Below, in pieces: positions 28,145-37,783 of a stretch of DNA of 64,000 bases. The notes below the pieces were generated by a model. It was not told the DNA's origin. It saw nothing but the letters and a program-made list of their open reading frames with translations, and did not search any database. Made by a program: the position numbers and the translations under genes. Origin of the DNA: an uncultured Erythrobacter sp. (GTDB lineage Bacteria; Pseudomonadota; Alphaproteobacteria; Sphingomonadales; Sphingomonadaceae); the NCBI GenBank assembly GCA_913061345.1, contig CAJXTZ010000001.1, positions 1 to 64,000 of the forward strand, read 5' to 3'. Position 1 is the first letter of the stretch, and each line of letters opens with the position of its first letter.

Positions 28145-29584
28145 GTGCGGCGCAATATTTACCTTTCGCTGAGTTCGTCATGGACTGCAGCATTCATGGC
28201 CATCGTCGCATCGATTCTTGTCGCCAGGATGATGCGACCCGAAGAACTTGGTGTATTTACCGTGGTCATGTCTGTTTCGGTAGTTCTGAACACATTGCAA
28301 GCTGCTGGTGCGAGCGAGATTTTATTATACTCCGCGGAGGTCAACCATGAGCTGAAGCGTCGGGTTCTTGGCCTTACGTTATGCACCACAGCCGTAGTAT
28401 GTGGTATTCTCGTCTTAGGGCGTCCGTTCTGGATAAAAACTTTTGGGACGCCCGGCGCTGCCGATGTAGCCGACATCATAGCTATTCAGACTGCTCTTGC
28501 GGTCTTCACTGTTCCAGTGCTCGCCATGTGGCGCCGCGAGGAAGCCTTCGACAAAATTAGCCTCGTAAATATAGCAGGGGGCGCCACCCTCTCAGCTTTG
28601 CAGGTCTTGTTCGTCTTCGCTGGTTACAGTTTTATGGGCTTAGCCTATGCGGCGCTTGCAGCGACATTTGTGACACTCGTGTTGACTTCGACATTCGGAT
28701 GGACGCATTTGGTGTGGATTCCTAGTTTCCGCGGCCTCGGAAAAATTGCATCTTATGGAGGCAAGCTTTTCGGCGCAAACGCTCTAGGTGTCATTTACAC
28801 GCAGAGTACCTCCGCGATCATTGGAGCGCTTGGCGGCGTGTCACAGAGCGCCTTGTTTGGCCGTGCCTACATGACGGCCCAAATCTATGGGCAGACAATC
28901 GGGAGAGCAATTGACCCCATCCTCAACGCGCGGCTCGCATCACATCGGCGCAGCGGCATCGACGGCAATCCGACCCTCTTTTTATTCAGCCGCCATCTTC
29001 TGACAATCTCTACTATGTTCTTTGGCTTCATTGCGATCTGCGCTGATCTGATCGTTCCCCTGATCTTCGGACAGCAATGGGTACCTGCGGTCCCGGCCAT
29101 GCAAATCCTAACTGCGGGCTTGGTGCTAACGCCCCTAACCTCCCCGACTGTAGCGGTCTTGTTGGCCGCTAATCGCCCTGGAATGCTAGTGCAGATCAGA
29201 TCCATCAATGTCCTTTTACGAATCGCTGCGTTGGTCGTGCTTGTGCCTTATGGTCTTACAGCTGTTGCATGGGGCATGGTTGCGACCGCCTATTGTAACT
29301 GGGCGCAATCTGTACGAGCGGCATACAAAGTGGCGGGCCTTTCTGTCAGGCAATACCTGCTTGTGTTGTTCCCCAGCTTCATGGCAGGTCTCGTGCCCGT
29401 GTGCCTGAGCTTAGCTGCCCGGTTTGGCCTGAGCGAGATCGGCATCGAGGCTTGGGCACTCCTTGTCGCAACAGGCGCTATCATGACATTTTTATCGCTG
29501 GCGAGCCTCGTCTTGTCCAAACATCCTCTATGGGGAGAATTTGCAACGATAAGGGAGCGCATTACGGACCGACCTTCAATATAG
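28145..29584 (+). CDS. Wzx-like flippase (polysaccharide transporter)
   Basis: A 479-residue inner-membrane protein with about 12-14 hydrophobic segments, of the MATE/Wzx oligosaccharide flippase class. It opens SSSWTAAFMAIVASILVARM with MMRPEELGVFTVVMSV, the N-terminal signature of Polysacc_synt proteins. It would move lipid-linked repeat units across the membrane for the Wzy-type polymerase. The start is GTG 28145, six bases after the pyruvyl transferase stop, so it is the last gene of that run. It converges with the next glycosyltransferase. Confidence 0.88.
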   Translation: MRRNIYLSLSSSWTAAFMAIVASILVARMMRPEELGVFTVVMSVSVVLNTLQAAGASEILLYSAEVNHELKRRVLGLTLCTTAVVCGILVLGRPFWIKTFGTPGAADVADIIAIQTALAVFTVPVLAMWRREEAFDKISLVNIAGGATLSALQVLFVFAGYSFMGLAYAALAATFVTLVLTSTFGWTHLVWIPSFRGLGKIASYGGKLFGANALGVIYTQSTSAIIGALGGVSQSALFGRAYMTAQIYGQTIGRAIDPILNARLASHRRSGIDGNPTLFLFSRHLLTISTMFFGFIAICADLIVPLIFGQQWVPAVPAMQILTAGLVLTPLTSPTVAVLLAANRPGMLVQIRSINVLLRIAALVVLVPYGLTAVAWGMVATAYCNWAQSVRAAYKVAGLSVRQYLLVLFPSFMAGLVPVCLSLAARFGLSEIGIEAWALLVATGAIMTFLSLASLVLSKHPLWGEFATIRERITDRPSI

Positions 29585-29634
29585 AAGATAGGCGAGCACC
29601 AAGAGCAGATTTGGGGGAACGCCTGCTGAAGAGA

Positions 29635-30615
29635 CTAGCGAGCCGTAAAATAATCCTCGGCTAGCAAGCAGCGCGGGACCTTCACCTTTGGGGCTTTAAG
29701 CTTGGCTATTTTATCGTTCGCGATATCGATGAATGCCATGGGACGTGTCAAACCCGTTATGACGCCACGCATTTTGCCGCCACTTGCTTTGCTGGCAAGT
29801 ACTTGCCGATGGTGCAATCGACGAAGCGTCGAGCGCGTATGCCGAAGAAGCTCTCCTTTGGCCTCGCTATCAAGGTCCAGCCTTTTGAGTAGGCTTAATT
29901 CGTGGGTGTATAAGGCGGCCAGATCCTCTATGGAATGCATTCCACTTAGAGAGTTTTCCCGCACGAGCGCAGCATAGCCCAAGCGTGATATGACGGTATA
30001 GCGCGCACCCTTTGCCAACGCCTCGACGTAGAAAAGGAAATCCTCCCCCAAACGGCAATCTTCGGCATAGAAGAGACCGTGCTGTTCGAGAAACGCCCGT
30101 CGCATGACGGGTTTCAGAAAGCCCAATTCTCCTCGTGGACGACCACTCTTCGGCAGGTTTCCGCAAATGAAACGATCAAGCTCAAGCTGACGTGATCTCA
30201 CGAAATTGTCTTTGAACGCAGAACGGAATTGCGCGATCTGCTCCTCGGCGGTGATAAACACGATATTGTCTGCGCAACAATCCCAATCTGGCAGCGCAAA
30301 CATGGCGGAAAACCGCTGAGGGAGAAAGAAATCGTCTGCATCGAGAATAGCGATGTACGGGGCGCTGGTGTGCGCAATCGCAATGTTTCGCGAACGCGCA
30401 GGGCCGAAATTTGCAGCATTGCGTAGCACTCTCAATCGTGGGTCGCCTGCTGCCGCTTCCAAAGCTCTTGCGGCAGTTCGATCTGAGGACGCGTCATCAA
30501 CGACCATCACCTCGCAACACTCGATTTGTGACAAAGCGCTTCTCACCGCTTGATGAATGGTGTCCTCGGCATTGAACGCCGCGATTACCACAGCGACTTG
30601 CCGTGTCGGTATCAT
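29635..30615 (-). CDS. GT2-family glycosyltransferase
   Basis: A GT-A glycosyltransferase of 326 residues, starting at ATG 30615 (MIPTRQVAVVIAAFNAEDTI). The nucleotide-binding VVDDASSDRT and the metal-binding ILDADDFFLP (about residues 90-100) are intact, and RLGEDFLFYVEAL supplies the likely catalytic acid. It is clearly similar in layout to the GT2 protein at 35114-36103 (both have LKPxxRR before the RxGED motif), so the two are paralogues. It lies on the minus strand, alone, between two plus-strand runs. Confidence 0.87.
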   Translation of the reverse strand: MIPTRQVAVVIAAFNAEDTIHQAVRSALSQIECCEVMVVDDASSDRTAARALEAAAGDPRLRVLRNAANFGPARSRNIAIAHTSAPYIAILDADDFFLPQRFSAMFALPDWDCCADNIVFITAEEQIAQFRSAFKDNFVRSRQLELDRFICGNLPKSGRPRGELGFLKPVMRRAFLEQHGLFYAEDCRLGEDFLFYVEALAKGARYTVISRLGYAALVRENSLSGMHSIEDLAALYTHELSLLKRLDLDSEAKGELLRHTRSTLRRLHHRQVLASKASGGKMRGVITGLTRPMAFIDIANDKIAKLKAPKVKVPRCLLAEDYFTAR

Positions 30616-30742
30616 GGCTGCGCGATATCTTCGGTGCGTGCACGCGACGTCTTCATCATTCGGTCCCCAAATCAAGTAAACACACCCGAGAAAGTCATCT
30701 CATCTTTACCTGCTAAGCATTTCTGGGCAACACAGGTACGCA

Positions 30743-31849
30743 ATGAAAATCGCTTATCTGGTCCATAATCTCAACGATCCCGCGGTAGAGCGCCGCTGTG
30801 TCATGCTGGAACGTGGTGGCGCGACAGTGCGACTTGCCGGATTCTGCCGGGACGAGCACCTCTCTGCCCCGATTACAGCGCGACATCCTCTCCTGCTAGG
30901 TCGGTCAAGAGATGCTGCCATGCTACAAAGGGCGGTGGCGACCATCAAGGCGACTGCTTTCAATGCAAAGCTGCGGAAATTTTTCTCGAACTGCGAAATA
31001 GTCATGGCTCGCAATCTGGAACAACTGTGCATAGCCCGTGCAATCGTCGGTGCGAGGCCACTTGTTTACGAATGTCTCGACATTCACAGAAGTCTTGTCG
31101 GAACTGACGCAAGAGCGCGAGCTATTCAGGCTATCGAGGCGCGGCTGTTGTCCCGCTCCGATCTTTTGCTGACCTCGTCCCCTGCTTTCGTCGACAAGCA
31201 TTTCTCGACCACCCCGCTGGATTGTCCAATCGAACTCGTGGAAAACAAGTTGCTGGTGGCCAATGCCGTTCAATTTCGCCGACCGCCGCAGCGTTCTCCC
31301 GACAATAGTTTGCGTATCGGTTGGTTCGGAATGCTCCGCTGTGAAAGAACATTGCGTGTCCTGAAAGACCTTGTGACAGCCAACGAAAACATCGCAATTC
31401 TGATTGCTGGCAAACCCTCCAAGGCGGTCTTTCCGGATTTTGAGAGTGCAGTTAATGGGCACCCGCGGATCGAATTCGCTGGCGAGTACCAATACGCGGA
31501 TTTGCCCGCCTTGTATGGTAAATGCCATTTTGCGTGGACGATTGATTGGTTTGAGGAAGGTGAGAACAGCAGTTGGCTGCTTCCGAACCGGATTTATGAA
31601 GCAGTGGCCCACGCTTGCGTACCTCTTGCACTTTCCTGCATTGAAGTCGGGAGATGGCTGGAACAGCGCAACATCGGATTGCTGGTTGACGATCCGGAAC
31701 AGGTTAGTCAGACCCTCTCGAACTTAGAGCCAAGGGATATCAACGCACTCCAGCAGAAAGTTATGGAGGTATCTCGTAGCGACGTGCTCGCCGATGACAC
31801 GGATTGCCGCAAGTTGGTCAATCGGCTTGCTGCAACAATTCGATTATGA
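30743..31849 (+). CDS. Glycosyltransferase (GT4-like)
   Basis: A 368-residue glycosyltransferase. It begins MKIAYLVHNLNDPAVERRCV, a GT-B-like opening, and continues with LVYECLDIHRSL. The donor domain carries LRIGWFGMLRCERTLRVLKD and the acid-containing LLPNRIYEAVAHACVPLAL near residues 275-295. The stop overlaps the next gene's start by 4 bp (ATGA at 31846-31849), which couples it to the ExoA-like transferase. Specificity is unknown. Confidence 0.83.
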   Translation: MKIAYLVHNLNDPAVERRCVMLERGGATVRLAGFCRDEHLSAPITARHPLLLGRSRDAAMLQRAVATIKATAFNAKLRKFFSNCEIVMARNLEQLCIARAIVGARPLVYECLDIHRSLVGTDARARAIQAIEARLLSRSDLLLTSSPAFVDKHFSTTPLDCPIELVENKLLVANAVQFRRPPQRSPDNSLRIGWFGMLRCERTLRVLKDLVTANENIAILIAGKPSKAVFPDFESAVNGHPRIEFAGEYQYADLPALYGKCHFAWTIDWFEEGENSSWLLPNRIYEAVAHACVPLALSCIEVGRWLEQRNIGLLVDDPEQVSQTLSNLEPRDINALQQKVMEVSRSDVLADDTDCRKLVNRLAATIRL

Positions 31850-32826
31850 GCGTACTGGCGGTTATCCCCTGTCTGAATGAAGCGGCGCATCTGGCACCTC
31901 TTCTTCGCCAAATGCTTGCAGATGCGTGCATTGACCGTATCGTTGTTGCAGACGGGGGCAGCTCGGATGGAAGCCGCGAGATTGTGATGGACTTTGCCAA
32001 ACGCGACAGAGTGATCCTCCTTGACAATCCGGCCCGTATTCAAAGCGCTGGGATTAACCGAGCGGTTCAGGCCTACGGGGCAAACCATAGATGGCTTTTG
32101 CGCGTTGATGCCCATTGCCTGTACCCTGACGGGTATGCGACGATACTGCTCTCAGCAAGCAAACGTCCCGACGTGTCAGCCGTCGTGGTGCCAATGCTGA
32201 CTAGCGGTCGCAGAGGATTTCAGCGAGCGGTAGCTACGGCGCAGAACAGCGTGTTGGGCACGGGGGGATCGCCCCACCGGCACCAGGGCGCGGGTCGGTT
32301 TGTCGATCATGGCCATCATGCCCTGATGAGTATCGACCTTTTCCGCTCGGTGGGCGGATATTGCGAGGCGATGCCCTGTAATGAAGATGCGGAATTTGAC
32401 TTTCGACAGATGCAGGCGGGCGGCAGAATCTGGCTGGAACCATCGGCTGCAATTACCTATCTGCCGCGATCAAGTCTTGGCGCGCTTTGGGTTCAATATC
32501 GCCGCTACGGACAAGGACGGGCTCGCAACCTGCGCCGTCACCGCATGCGACCGAGGCTTCGCCAGCTGTTGCCGCTGGCAGTCCCCCTCACGTTGGCATT
32601 GCTCCCTTTTGCATTCTTGCACCCGATATTCGCCCTCCCTGCTGTAACATGGATTGCCGTTTGCCTGATTGTAGGCCTGCTTATCGGGTTACGAGAGGGA
32701 GGCTGGTGGGCATTGGCCGCCGGCCTGGCGGCAGCTACTATGCAATTGGGTTGGGCTACTGGTTTTCTCATTGAAATCCTGACGTCCGGGGTATCCGCGC
32801 CACGCTATGGTTTCGACGCGGTGTAA
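31846..32826 (+). CDS. ExoA-like GT2 glycosyltransferase with membrane tail
   Basis: A 326-residue GT2 enzyme similar to succinoglycan ExoA. The ATG at 31846 gives MSVLAVIPCLNEAAHLAPLL. The motifs are VVADGGSSDGSREI, LRVDAHCLYP (DxD-type), FVDHGHHALM and CNEDAEFDFRQMQAGG. RYGQGRARNLRRHR is the usual QxxRW-like element before the membrane part. Two to three hydrophobic segments follow from about residue 245 to 310, anchoring it to the inner membrane. It acts on lipid-linked sugars, probably in repeat-unit extension. Confidence 0.87.
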   Translation: MSVLAVIPCLNEAAHLAPLLRQMLADACIDRIVVADGGSSDGSREIVMDFAKRDRVILLDNPARIQSAGINRAVQAYGANHRWLLRVDAHCLYPDGYATILLSASKRPDVSAVVVPMLTSGRRGFQRAVATAQNSVLGTGGSPHRHQGAGRFVDHGHHALMSIDLFRSVGGYCEAMPCNEDAEFDFRQMQAGGRIWLEPSAAITYLPRSSLGALWVQYRRYGQGRARNLRRHRMRPRLRQLLPLAVPLTLALLPFAFLHPIFALPAVTWIAVCLIVGLLIGLREGGWWALAAGLAAATMQLGWATGFLIEILTSGVSAPRYGFDAV

Positions 32827-33127
32827 TCAGCGCATTTGAGAGCGACGAAATACTCCGCTAAACTGACCGGCAGTCTGTTAGCTATTGTAGCGTTGTAGAG
32901 CAAATTGAGAACCATCAATACATTCAACCATGATGCATCCTTCCATTCCTAAAGCTATAAGGTTGCAGATTCGGCCTAACTCTGACCGTATAAAGGTGCA
33001 GGTCTGCTAGGTCGCTGCCGAGCGGGCTGGTTGGAATACGATTTCGAGTATTACTCCCACAGCTCCTTCGGTCGCTCCGGATAGCTGAAGAACAGGCATC
33101 TGCTGGTCGAACCCAAATGCTGTAGGA
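32827..33127. other. Intergenic region
   Basis: About 300 bp, AT-rich in part, before the SleB-like gene. It probably contains that gene's promoter. I see no gene or clear terminator. Confidence 0.4.
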
Positions 33128-34339
33128 ATGAGCCTCGTGCCGAGATCGATCAAATTTTTGCTGCCATTGCTAGCTCTGCTCGTAGTCGGCTCTGCCGGTG
33201 TTCTCGCCTTTTCGGTCATCGATTCAACCAGAACAATTGACCCCCGACCTGCCCTTAAAGAGCGAAGCCGGCGCCTTCCTTCCTTGCCAATGGTAGGATC
33301 GCCAGACGCGAAACCACCCAAGGAGGAATTCTTGCCCATCACTCCTCAAACGGCTCGTGAGGTTAATGCATCGCGGCCTTTCCTTACAGGATTGATCCCA
33401 CCCGCTCCACCGTACCAAATGCGTCTAACTGCTGAAGATGAAGACCGCGCCATCGCTTGTCTTGCGACCGCAGCGCTTTTCGAAGCAGGGGTCAACAGCG
33501 CCGATCAGAGCGCCGTCATGCAGGTCGTTTTAAATAGGGTGCGTCATCCTGCCTTTCCAAGCAGTATCTGCGCGACAGTCTTTCAAGGTTCCGATCGTAC
33601 GACCGGTTGTCAGTTTTCGTTCGCATGTGACGGCTCAATGCGCAGGCGACAGTACAGCGCCGGTGCCTGGCGGACCGCAAGTGGACTTGCTCGCGCCATG
33701 CTGGATGGCTTTGTCGATGCGCGCGTGGGCCTTGCCACGCACTATCATACAGACTGGGTAGTGCCATATTGGAGCGCAAGTCTCGACAAGCTGGTGGCAG
33801 TGCGGTCGCACTTGTTTTTGCGCTGGCGGGGATATTGGGGCACGCGCCAGGCTTTTAACAAGAGTCCTGCGCGCATCGAACCAGTCGTGCCAATGCTCGC
33901 TTCGCGCTTTCCCACACATGCCACCGCATCTGACTTCAAAACCAGAAGGGAAACTGCGGCGGAAATGATTGAGAACAATACACCAAACAGCAGTTCAATT
34001 CGCCCAGATATCGCGTCGCGATCGCCTCAGCGTCAAGCTTCCGTCCGCAGGCTTTCGCTCGCGGCCGGGGCTAGTCCGGGACGGTGGGCCCTCAACGCAG
34101 TCGATCTGTGTAAAGATCAGACCATTTGCCGAGTTGCAGGCTGGAGCGACCCGTTGCGCGAACCCGAAATTCTTGACCGGACGACCATCGCGCTATCTCC
34201 GCCCGACCTGATCTTCATTAAAAGATCGCGTGACCGAATTGAAAAAGTGTATTGGAGTTGTCGCCGTTGGCCGCAGCTATCATCGAGTCATTGCCTGGAT
34301 TCGGCAGCAAGTACCGCGGAATTGCTATTTTCCGACTGA
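33128..34339 (+). CDS. SleB-like cell wall hydrolase
   Basis: A 403-residue protein with a single N-terminal membrane helix (about residues 8-28) and a periplasmic Hydrolase_2/SleB domain at about 105-230. The pattern AALFEAGVNSADQSAVMQVV, LNRVRHPAFPSSICATVFQG and GCQFSFACDGS is that of SleB/CwlJ lytic transglycosylase relatives, with the catalytic Glu in FEAGVNS. The last 150 residues are not recognised. It may open peptidoglycan for the export machinery, which is inference from context. The convergent phosphatase gene ends two bases beyond its stop. Confidence 0.85.
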   Translation: MSLVPRSIKFLLPLLALLVVGSAGVLAFSVIDSTRTIDPRPALKERSRRLPSLPMVGSPDAKPPKEEFLPITPQTAREVNASRPFLTGLIPPAPPYQMRLTAEDEDRAIACLATAALFEAGVNSADQSAVMQVVLNRVRHPAFPSSICATVFQGSDRTTGCQFSFACDGSMRRRQYSAGAWRTASGLARAMLDGFVDARVGLATHYHTDWVVPYWSASLDKLVAVRSHLFLRWRGYWGTRQAFNKSPARIEPVVPMLASRFPTHATASDFKTRRETAAEMIENNTPNSSSIRPDIASRSPQRQASVRRLSLAAGASPGRWALNAVDLCKDQTICRVAGWSDPLREPEILDRTTIALSPPDLIFIKRSRDRIEKVYWSCRRWPQLSSSHCLDSAASTAELLFSD

Positions 34340-34341
34340 TA

Positions 34342-35085
34342 TCAAGTATGCAGGACTTCGCGACGGGAGCCCTCAAGGCAGATGCATGACAAACGCCCGG
34401 TGTGATAAGCACCGGTATCCACAGCGATCCTGTTTGAATGCAATTCCACATGGTCTACAATTGAGTGACCATGAACGACCACAGCGTCATGCCAGCGTGA
34501 TGATTGTGTAAATTCATCGCGAATGAAAAGCAGATCTGCATCTGCTTGCTTGTGAAGCGCTACACCTGGTTTCACGCCGGCGTGTACGAAGATATAGTCG
34601 CCGGCGCGAAACAGCAGTGGAGCTTTTTCAAGCATCTCGATAAAACGATCGGGCACTCCGCGCGCAAGGCGCTCACCGAAATCAAAACTGTCTTCGTCGG
34701 GTCTGGGCTTCTCAATGCCAAAGCTGGCAAGGAAATCGCTGCCACCGTTTTCGAGCCAAATATTCTGTGCGATAGAGTTGCCCGCTAAGCTTTTCAGCAG
34801 AAGGTCTTCGTGATTTCCTTTGAGCAATCGGACATGGGCAGTCGTTGTCAGACCATGCAGCAAATTCAAGCATCTCGCACTATCAGGACCGCGATCAATA
34901 ACATCACCCAACAGCAGCACGTCTACCCGCTTCATCGTTAAGGGAGAAGACTCCCAATGCGCGATTATCTTGGCCATAAGCCTGTGAAATAATTCGTAGC
35001 AGCCGTGAATATCGCCAATAGCGTAAATGCGGTGTCCCCTAGTAGTACTGGGGACTTTCGGTTTGCTGCGAAAAAACGTTGCCAT
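34342..35085 (-). CDS. PPP-family metallophosphatase
   Basis: A 247-residue serine/threonine-type metallophosphoesterase. All metal-site motifs are present: YAIGDIHGCYELF (GDxHG), LLGDVIDRGPDS (GDxxDRG), LLKGNHEDLLL (GNHE) and VVHGHSI (the C-terminal GH). Such enzymes remove phosphate from proteins or cleave dinucleotide polyphosphates. It is cytoplasmic, with no signal or membrane helix. It begins 28 bp from the divergent GT2 gene at 35114. In a locus with two HprK-like kinases and a BY-kinase a protein phosphatase is of interest, but no substrate can be assigned. Confidence 0.88.
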   Translation of the reverse strand: MATFFRSKPKVPSTTRGHRIYAIGDIHGCYELFHRLMAKIIAHWESSPLTMKRVDVLLLGDVIDRGPDSARCLNLLHGLTTTAHVRLLKGNHEDLLLKSLAGNSIAQNIWLENGGSDFLASFGIEKPRPDEDSFDFGERLARGVPDRFIEMLEKAPLLFRAGDYIFVHAGVKPGVALHKQADADLLFIRDEFTQSSRWHDAVVVHGHSIVDHVELHSNRIAVDTGAYHTGRLSCICLEGSRREVLHT

Positions 35086-35113
35086 AGAATCTCAATGCCA
35101 AAGGATATTGCAC

Positions 35114-36103
35114 ATGTCAGGTCGTGATTCCGGAAAGCGAAATGAACTTGGACCAATCGATATCAGCTTTGCTGTAGCCTGTTTCAATGCTGGGGCATAT
35201 CTGGAACCTGCAATACGCTCGGCTCTGGAACAGGATAGAGTTCGTGTCGAGGTGCTGGTTGTCGACGATGGAAGCACCGATGGAAGCCGCGAGATGGTGG
35301 AGGCGATGGCGAAAGCAGACCCGCGCGTTGTCGCGCTGCAAACTACACAAAATAGCGGACCAGGAGGTGCGCGGAACGTCGCTATAGAAAACATGCAGGG
35401 CCGCTGGTTTGCCGTTCTGGATGCGGATGATCTTCTTCTGCCGGAGCGAAGCTACACGTTGCTTGCTGTTGCTGAGCGGCATCAGGCAGACGCTGTTGCA
35501 GACAATCCAATCCTATTTGGTGAAAATATCCAAGAAGCATCGATGTTCAGCATCGCGCCACCAAATGGTGCTCGTAAACTCGAACTGGCAGAGTATTTCG
35601 AACGTTCTTGCCTCTTCGGAAGGCAACCCTCTCCTGGCTATCTCAAACCTATGCTGCGGCGTCGAGTGATCGAGCAGACCGGTCTACGCTACAATGCGGC
35701 TTTGAGGATCGGTGAGGACGATGAGTTTATGGTGCGCGCACTAGCTTCAAACACCAAGTACGTCGTCAGCGACTTTGGCGGATATCGATACCGTAGGCAC
35801 GAAGAGTCAATCTCACATCGGCTTTCCCTCGAAAACCTCGAACGTATGATGGCCGCAGAGCGCGACATTGCTGTCTTGCTCCCGCCAGCGATAGCCAAGT
35901 CTGCTGCATTCAGGAAACGATGGAAAGCGCTGGTGCGCGCCCATGCATTCACCGCCTCTGTCGACGCCATCAAAGATCGGTCCTATCTGTCGGCACTTTC
36001 GTTCCTACTTCGCCAACCGTCCGCTGTAGGCTTGTTCGCGATGCCACTTGCGGCTTCTTTCAAACGCGCAAAGACCCGGCTTCCCATGTTGTCGAACAGC
36101 TAA
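35114..36103 (+). CDS. GT2-family glycosyltransferase
   Basis: A 329-residue GT-A enzyme. The ATG at 35114 is chosen because AAAGGAT lies upstream and because the longer frame overlaps the divergent phosphatase gene. The motifs are VACFNAGAYLEPAIRSAL, VVDDGSTDGSREM, VLDADDLLLP (metal site) and RIGEDDEFMVRAL. It resembles the minus-strand transferase at 29635-30615 throughout. It is followed 48 bp later by the Wza-like lipoprotein, probably in one transcript. Confidence 0.87.
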   Translation: MSGRDSGKRNELGPIDISFAVACFNAGAYLEPAIRSALEQDRVRVEVLVVDDGSTDGSREMVEAMAKADPRVVALQTTQNSGPGGARNVAIENMQGRWFAVLDADDLLLPERSYTLLAVAERHQADAVADNPILFGENIQEASMFSIAPPNGARKLELAEYFERSCLFGRQPSPGYLKPMLRRRVIEQTGLRYNAALRIGEDDEFMVRALASNTKYVVSDFGGYRYRRHEESISHRLSLENLERMMAAERDIAVLLPPAIAKSAAFRKRWKALVRAHAFTASVDAIKDRSYLSALSFLLRQPSAVGLFAMPLAASFKRAKTRLPMLSNS

Positions 36104-36151
36104 TGTGCCCTTATGGTCCAGCTACATAGTATGAGGGAAAACCACACGATT

Positions 36152-36724
36152 ATGACCATGAAAAGCTATGTCCGCGTTCTCCTTTCGGCTTTCCTTTGCG
36201 TGCTTGTGCCAGCGTGCGCGGGGAGCGTTGCAGCTCCCGGCTCGATTGCGTACCAACCGACGGTATACCGTCTTGCTGCGGGCGACAGATTGTCCATCAC
36301 CGTGTTTGGCGAAGACAGTTTGTCGCGCGAATTTGCGGTAACTCCACAGGGCGATCTCGCCTTCCCATTACTGGGTGATCTGTCCGTGATCGGCTTGACG
36401 GTCGGTGATTTGCAAGACCAATTGCGCACCGGCCTTGGCGAAGGATATCTAAACGATCCGCGAGTAACCGTCGAAGTGCTCAACTATCGCCCGTTTTTCA
36501 TTCTGGGTGAGGTCAGCAATGCAGGAGAATATCCATTCCGTGATGGACTGACCGTGCTTCAGGCGGTCGCGCAGGCTGGTGGTTTCAGCTACCGCGCCGA
36601 TAAGCAGACGATATTTCTGCTTCGTCAGGGCCAGACGGAAGAAGAGAAATACGATATCGAGAACGGTCGGCCAGTTTATGTCTCCCCTGGTGACACCATC
36701 CGGATTGGAGAACGGTACTTCTGA
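36152..36724 (+). CDS. Wza-like polysaccharide export lipoprotein (short form)
   Basis: A 190-residue outer-membrane lipoprotein. The signal peptide KSYVRVLLSAFLCVLVPAC ends at a lipobox (VPAC, then AGS). The Poly_export domain follows: YRLAAGDRLSITVFGEDSLS, GDLAFPLLGDLSVIGLTVGD and then a SLBB domain (FFILGEVSNAGEYPF, GLTVLQAVAQAGGF). It ends PGDTIRIGERYF. It lacks the second SLBB repeat and C-terminal amphipathic helix of Escherichia coli Wza, as in many alphaproteobacterial exporters, so the outer-membrane pore may be supplied by the beta-barrel protein at 20897-22189. An upstream in-frame ATG at 36131 is an alternative start. Confidence 0.87.
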   Translation: MTMKSYVRVLLSAFLCVLVPACAGSVAAPGSIAYQPTVYRLAAGDRLSITVFGEDSLSREFAVTPQGDLAFPLLGDLSVIGLTVGDLQDQLRTGLGEGYLNDPRVTVEVLNYRPFFILGEVSNAGEYPFRDGLTVLQAVAQAGGFSYRADKQTIFLLRQGQTEEEKYDIENGRPVYVSPGDTIRIGERYF

Positions 36725-36822
36725 TGTGCTGCATGGGCGATGATGAGCAACGGTGTGCGCATTTTCACAATTAGAAGGAGTGCGACAATGCAAGCCTGCC
36801 CCAAGCTGGCGTTCGGTTCACA

Positions 36823-37740
36823 GTGACTTCGGACAACATCGGAGAATTTCCGCCCGAAGCATCCGAGCAGGTGACAGTGTGCATCTGCACCTTCCGTCGA
36901 AATTCGATAATCGGCGCCGTGCTCAGTGTTGCCAATCAGAAACATGTCGCCAACCGGCTCGCAAAAATCGCTGTTATTGATAATGATGATACAGATGCGC
37001 TGCGCAATGACATCGAAGCCCTCGCGGCGCGATTAAGTATACCGCTATCTTATGTCCATGCTCCTGCTAAGAATATCTCAATCGCCAGAAACGCTGCTCT
37101 GGAGTCAACTGATACAAGATGGCTCGCCTTCATTGATGATGACGAGACCGCAGGTCCGTGCTGGCTTGCCACCCTGCTGGGCAGTCGTGGATCCTCGGAA
37201 GTAGTAGTCGGTGTCAGTCAGGCGTTATATGGTAAGGATCTCCCAAAGTGGGCGGAGCGGTGCAACTTTCATTCAAACGCGATTGAAAGGTCGCCCGTCA
37301 ATGCTTACACGAGTAGTGTCCTGATTGACCTCTCGTACGTGAAGAAATTGGAGATAAGATTTCGAGAGGAGCTGGGAAGAACTGGCGGCGAGGACACCTT
37401 CTTTTTTCGCGAGCTTGCAGAAAGGGGCGCACGCTTCGTATTTGAGCCAAGTGCAGTCGTATATGAACCGGTGCCGGTCGCCCGCGCGACGATGCGATGG
37501 GTGACACGGCGCATGTATCGCGCAGGCCAGACACACGCGATGGTAACTAGACAATTCGATCGCACATCTTTCAAGGTTTTGTGGGTATCTGCTCCAGCGA
37601 AAATGGCAGCTTCTGTGATGATGGCATTGCTGACTTTACCCGGCACTGACGCGTCGCGACAATGGTATGCACGGGCCTGCCTACATGCAGGCGCGACCCA
37701 TTTTCGTATCAGGCCGGGGCTAATTGAGGAATACAGCTGA
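36823..37740 (+). CDS. GT2-family glycosyltransferase
   Basis: A 305-residue GT-A glycosyltransferase. The reading frame starts at GTG 36823 without a strong ribosome binding site, about 100 bp after the Wza-like gene. Motifs are VTVCICTFRRNS, IAVIDNDDTD and LAFIDDDETAGPCWL (the metal-binding acids), with GGEDTFFFRELAERGARF as the likely catalytic region near 185-205. The C-terminus has a hydrophobic segment (AKMAASVMMALLTLPG) that may touch the membrane. It is the last gene of the polysaccharide block and converges with the lasso cluster's ABC transporter. Confidence 0.85.
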   Translation: MTSDNIGEFPPEASEQVTVCICTFRRNSIIGAVLSVANQKHVANRLAKIAVIDNDDTDALRNDIEALAARLSIPLSYVHAPAKNISIARNAALESTDTRWLAFIDDDETAGPCWLATLLGSRGSSEVVVGVSQALYGKDLPKWAERCNFHSNAIERSPVNAYTSSVLIDLSYVKKLEIRFREELGRTGGEDTFFFRELAERGARFVFEPSAVVYEPVPVARATMRWVTRRMYRAGQTHAMVTRQFDRTSFKVLWVSAPAKMAASVMMALLTLPGTDASRQWYARACLHAGATHFRIRPGLIEEYS

Positions 37741-37783
37741 TCAGTGCACGCGGGAGAAGCACAAGACCTCATTGGAATGCGCA

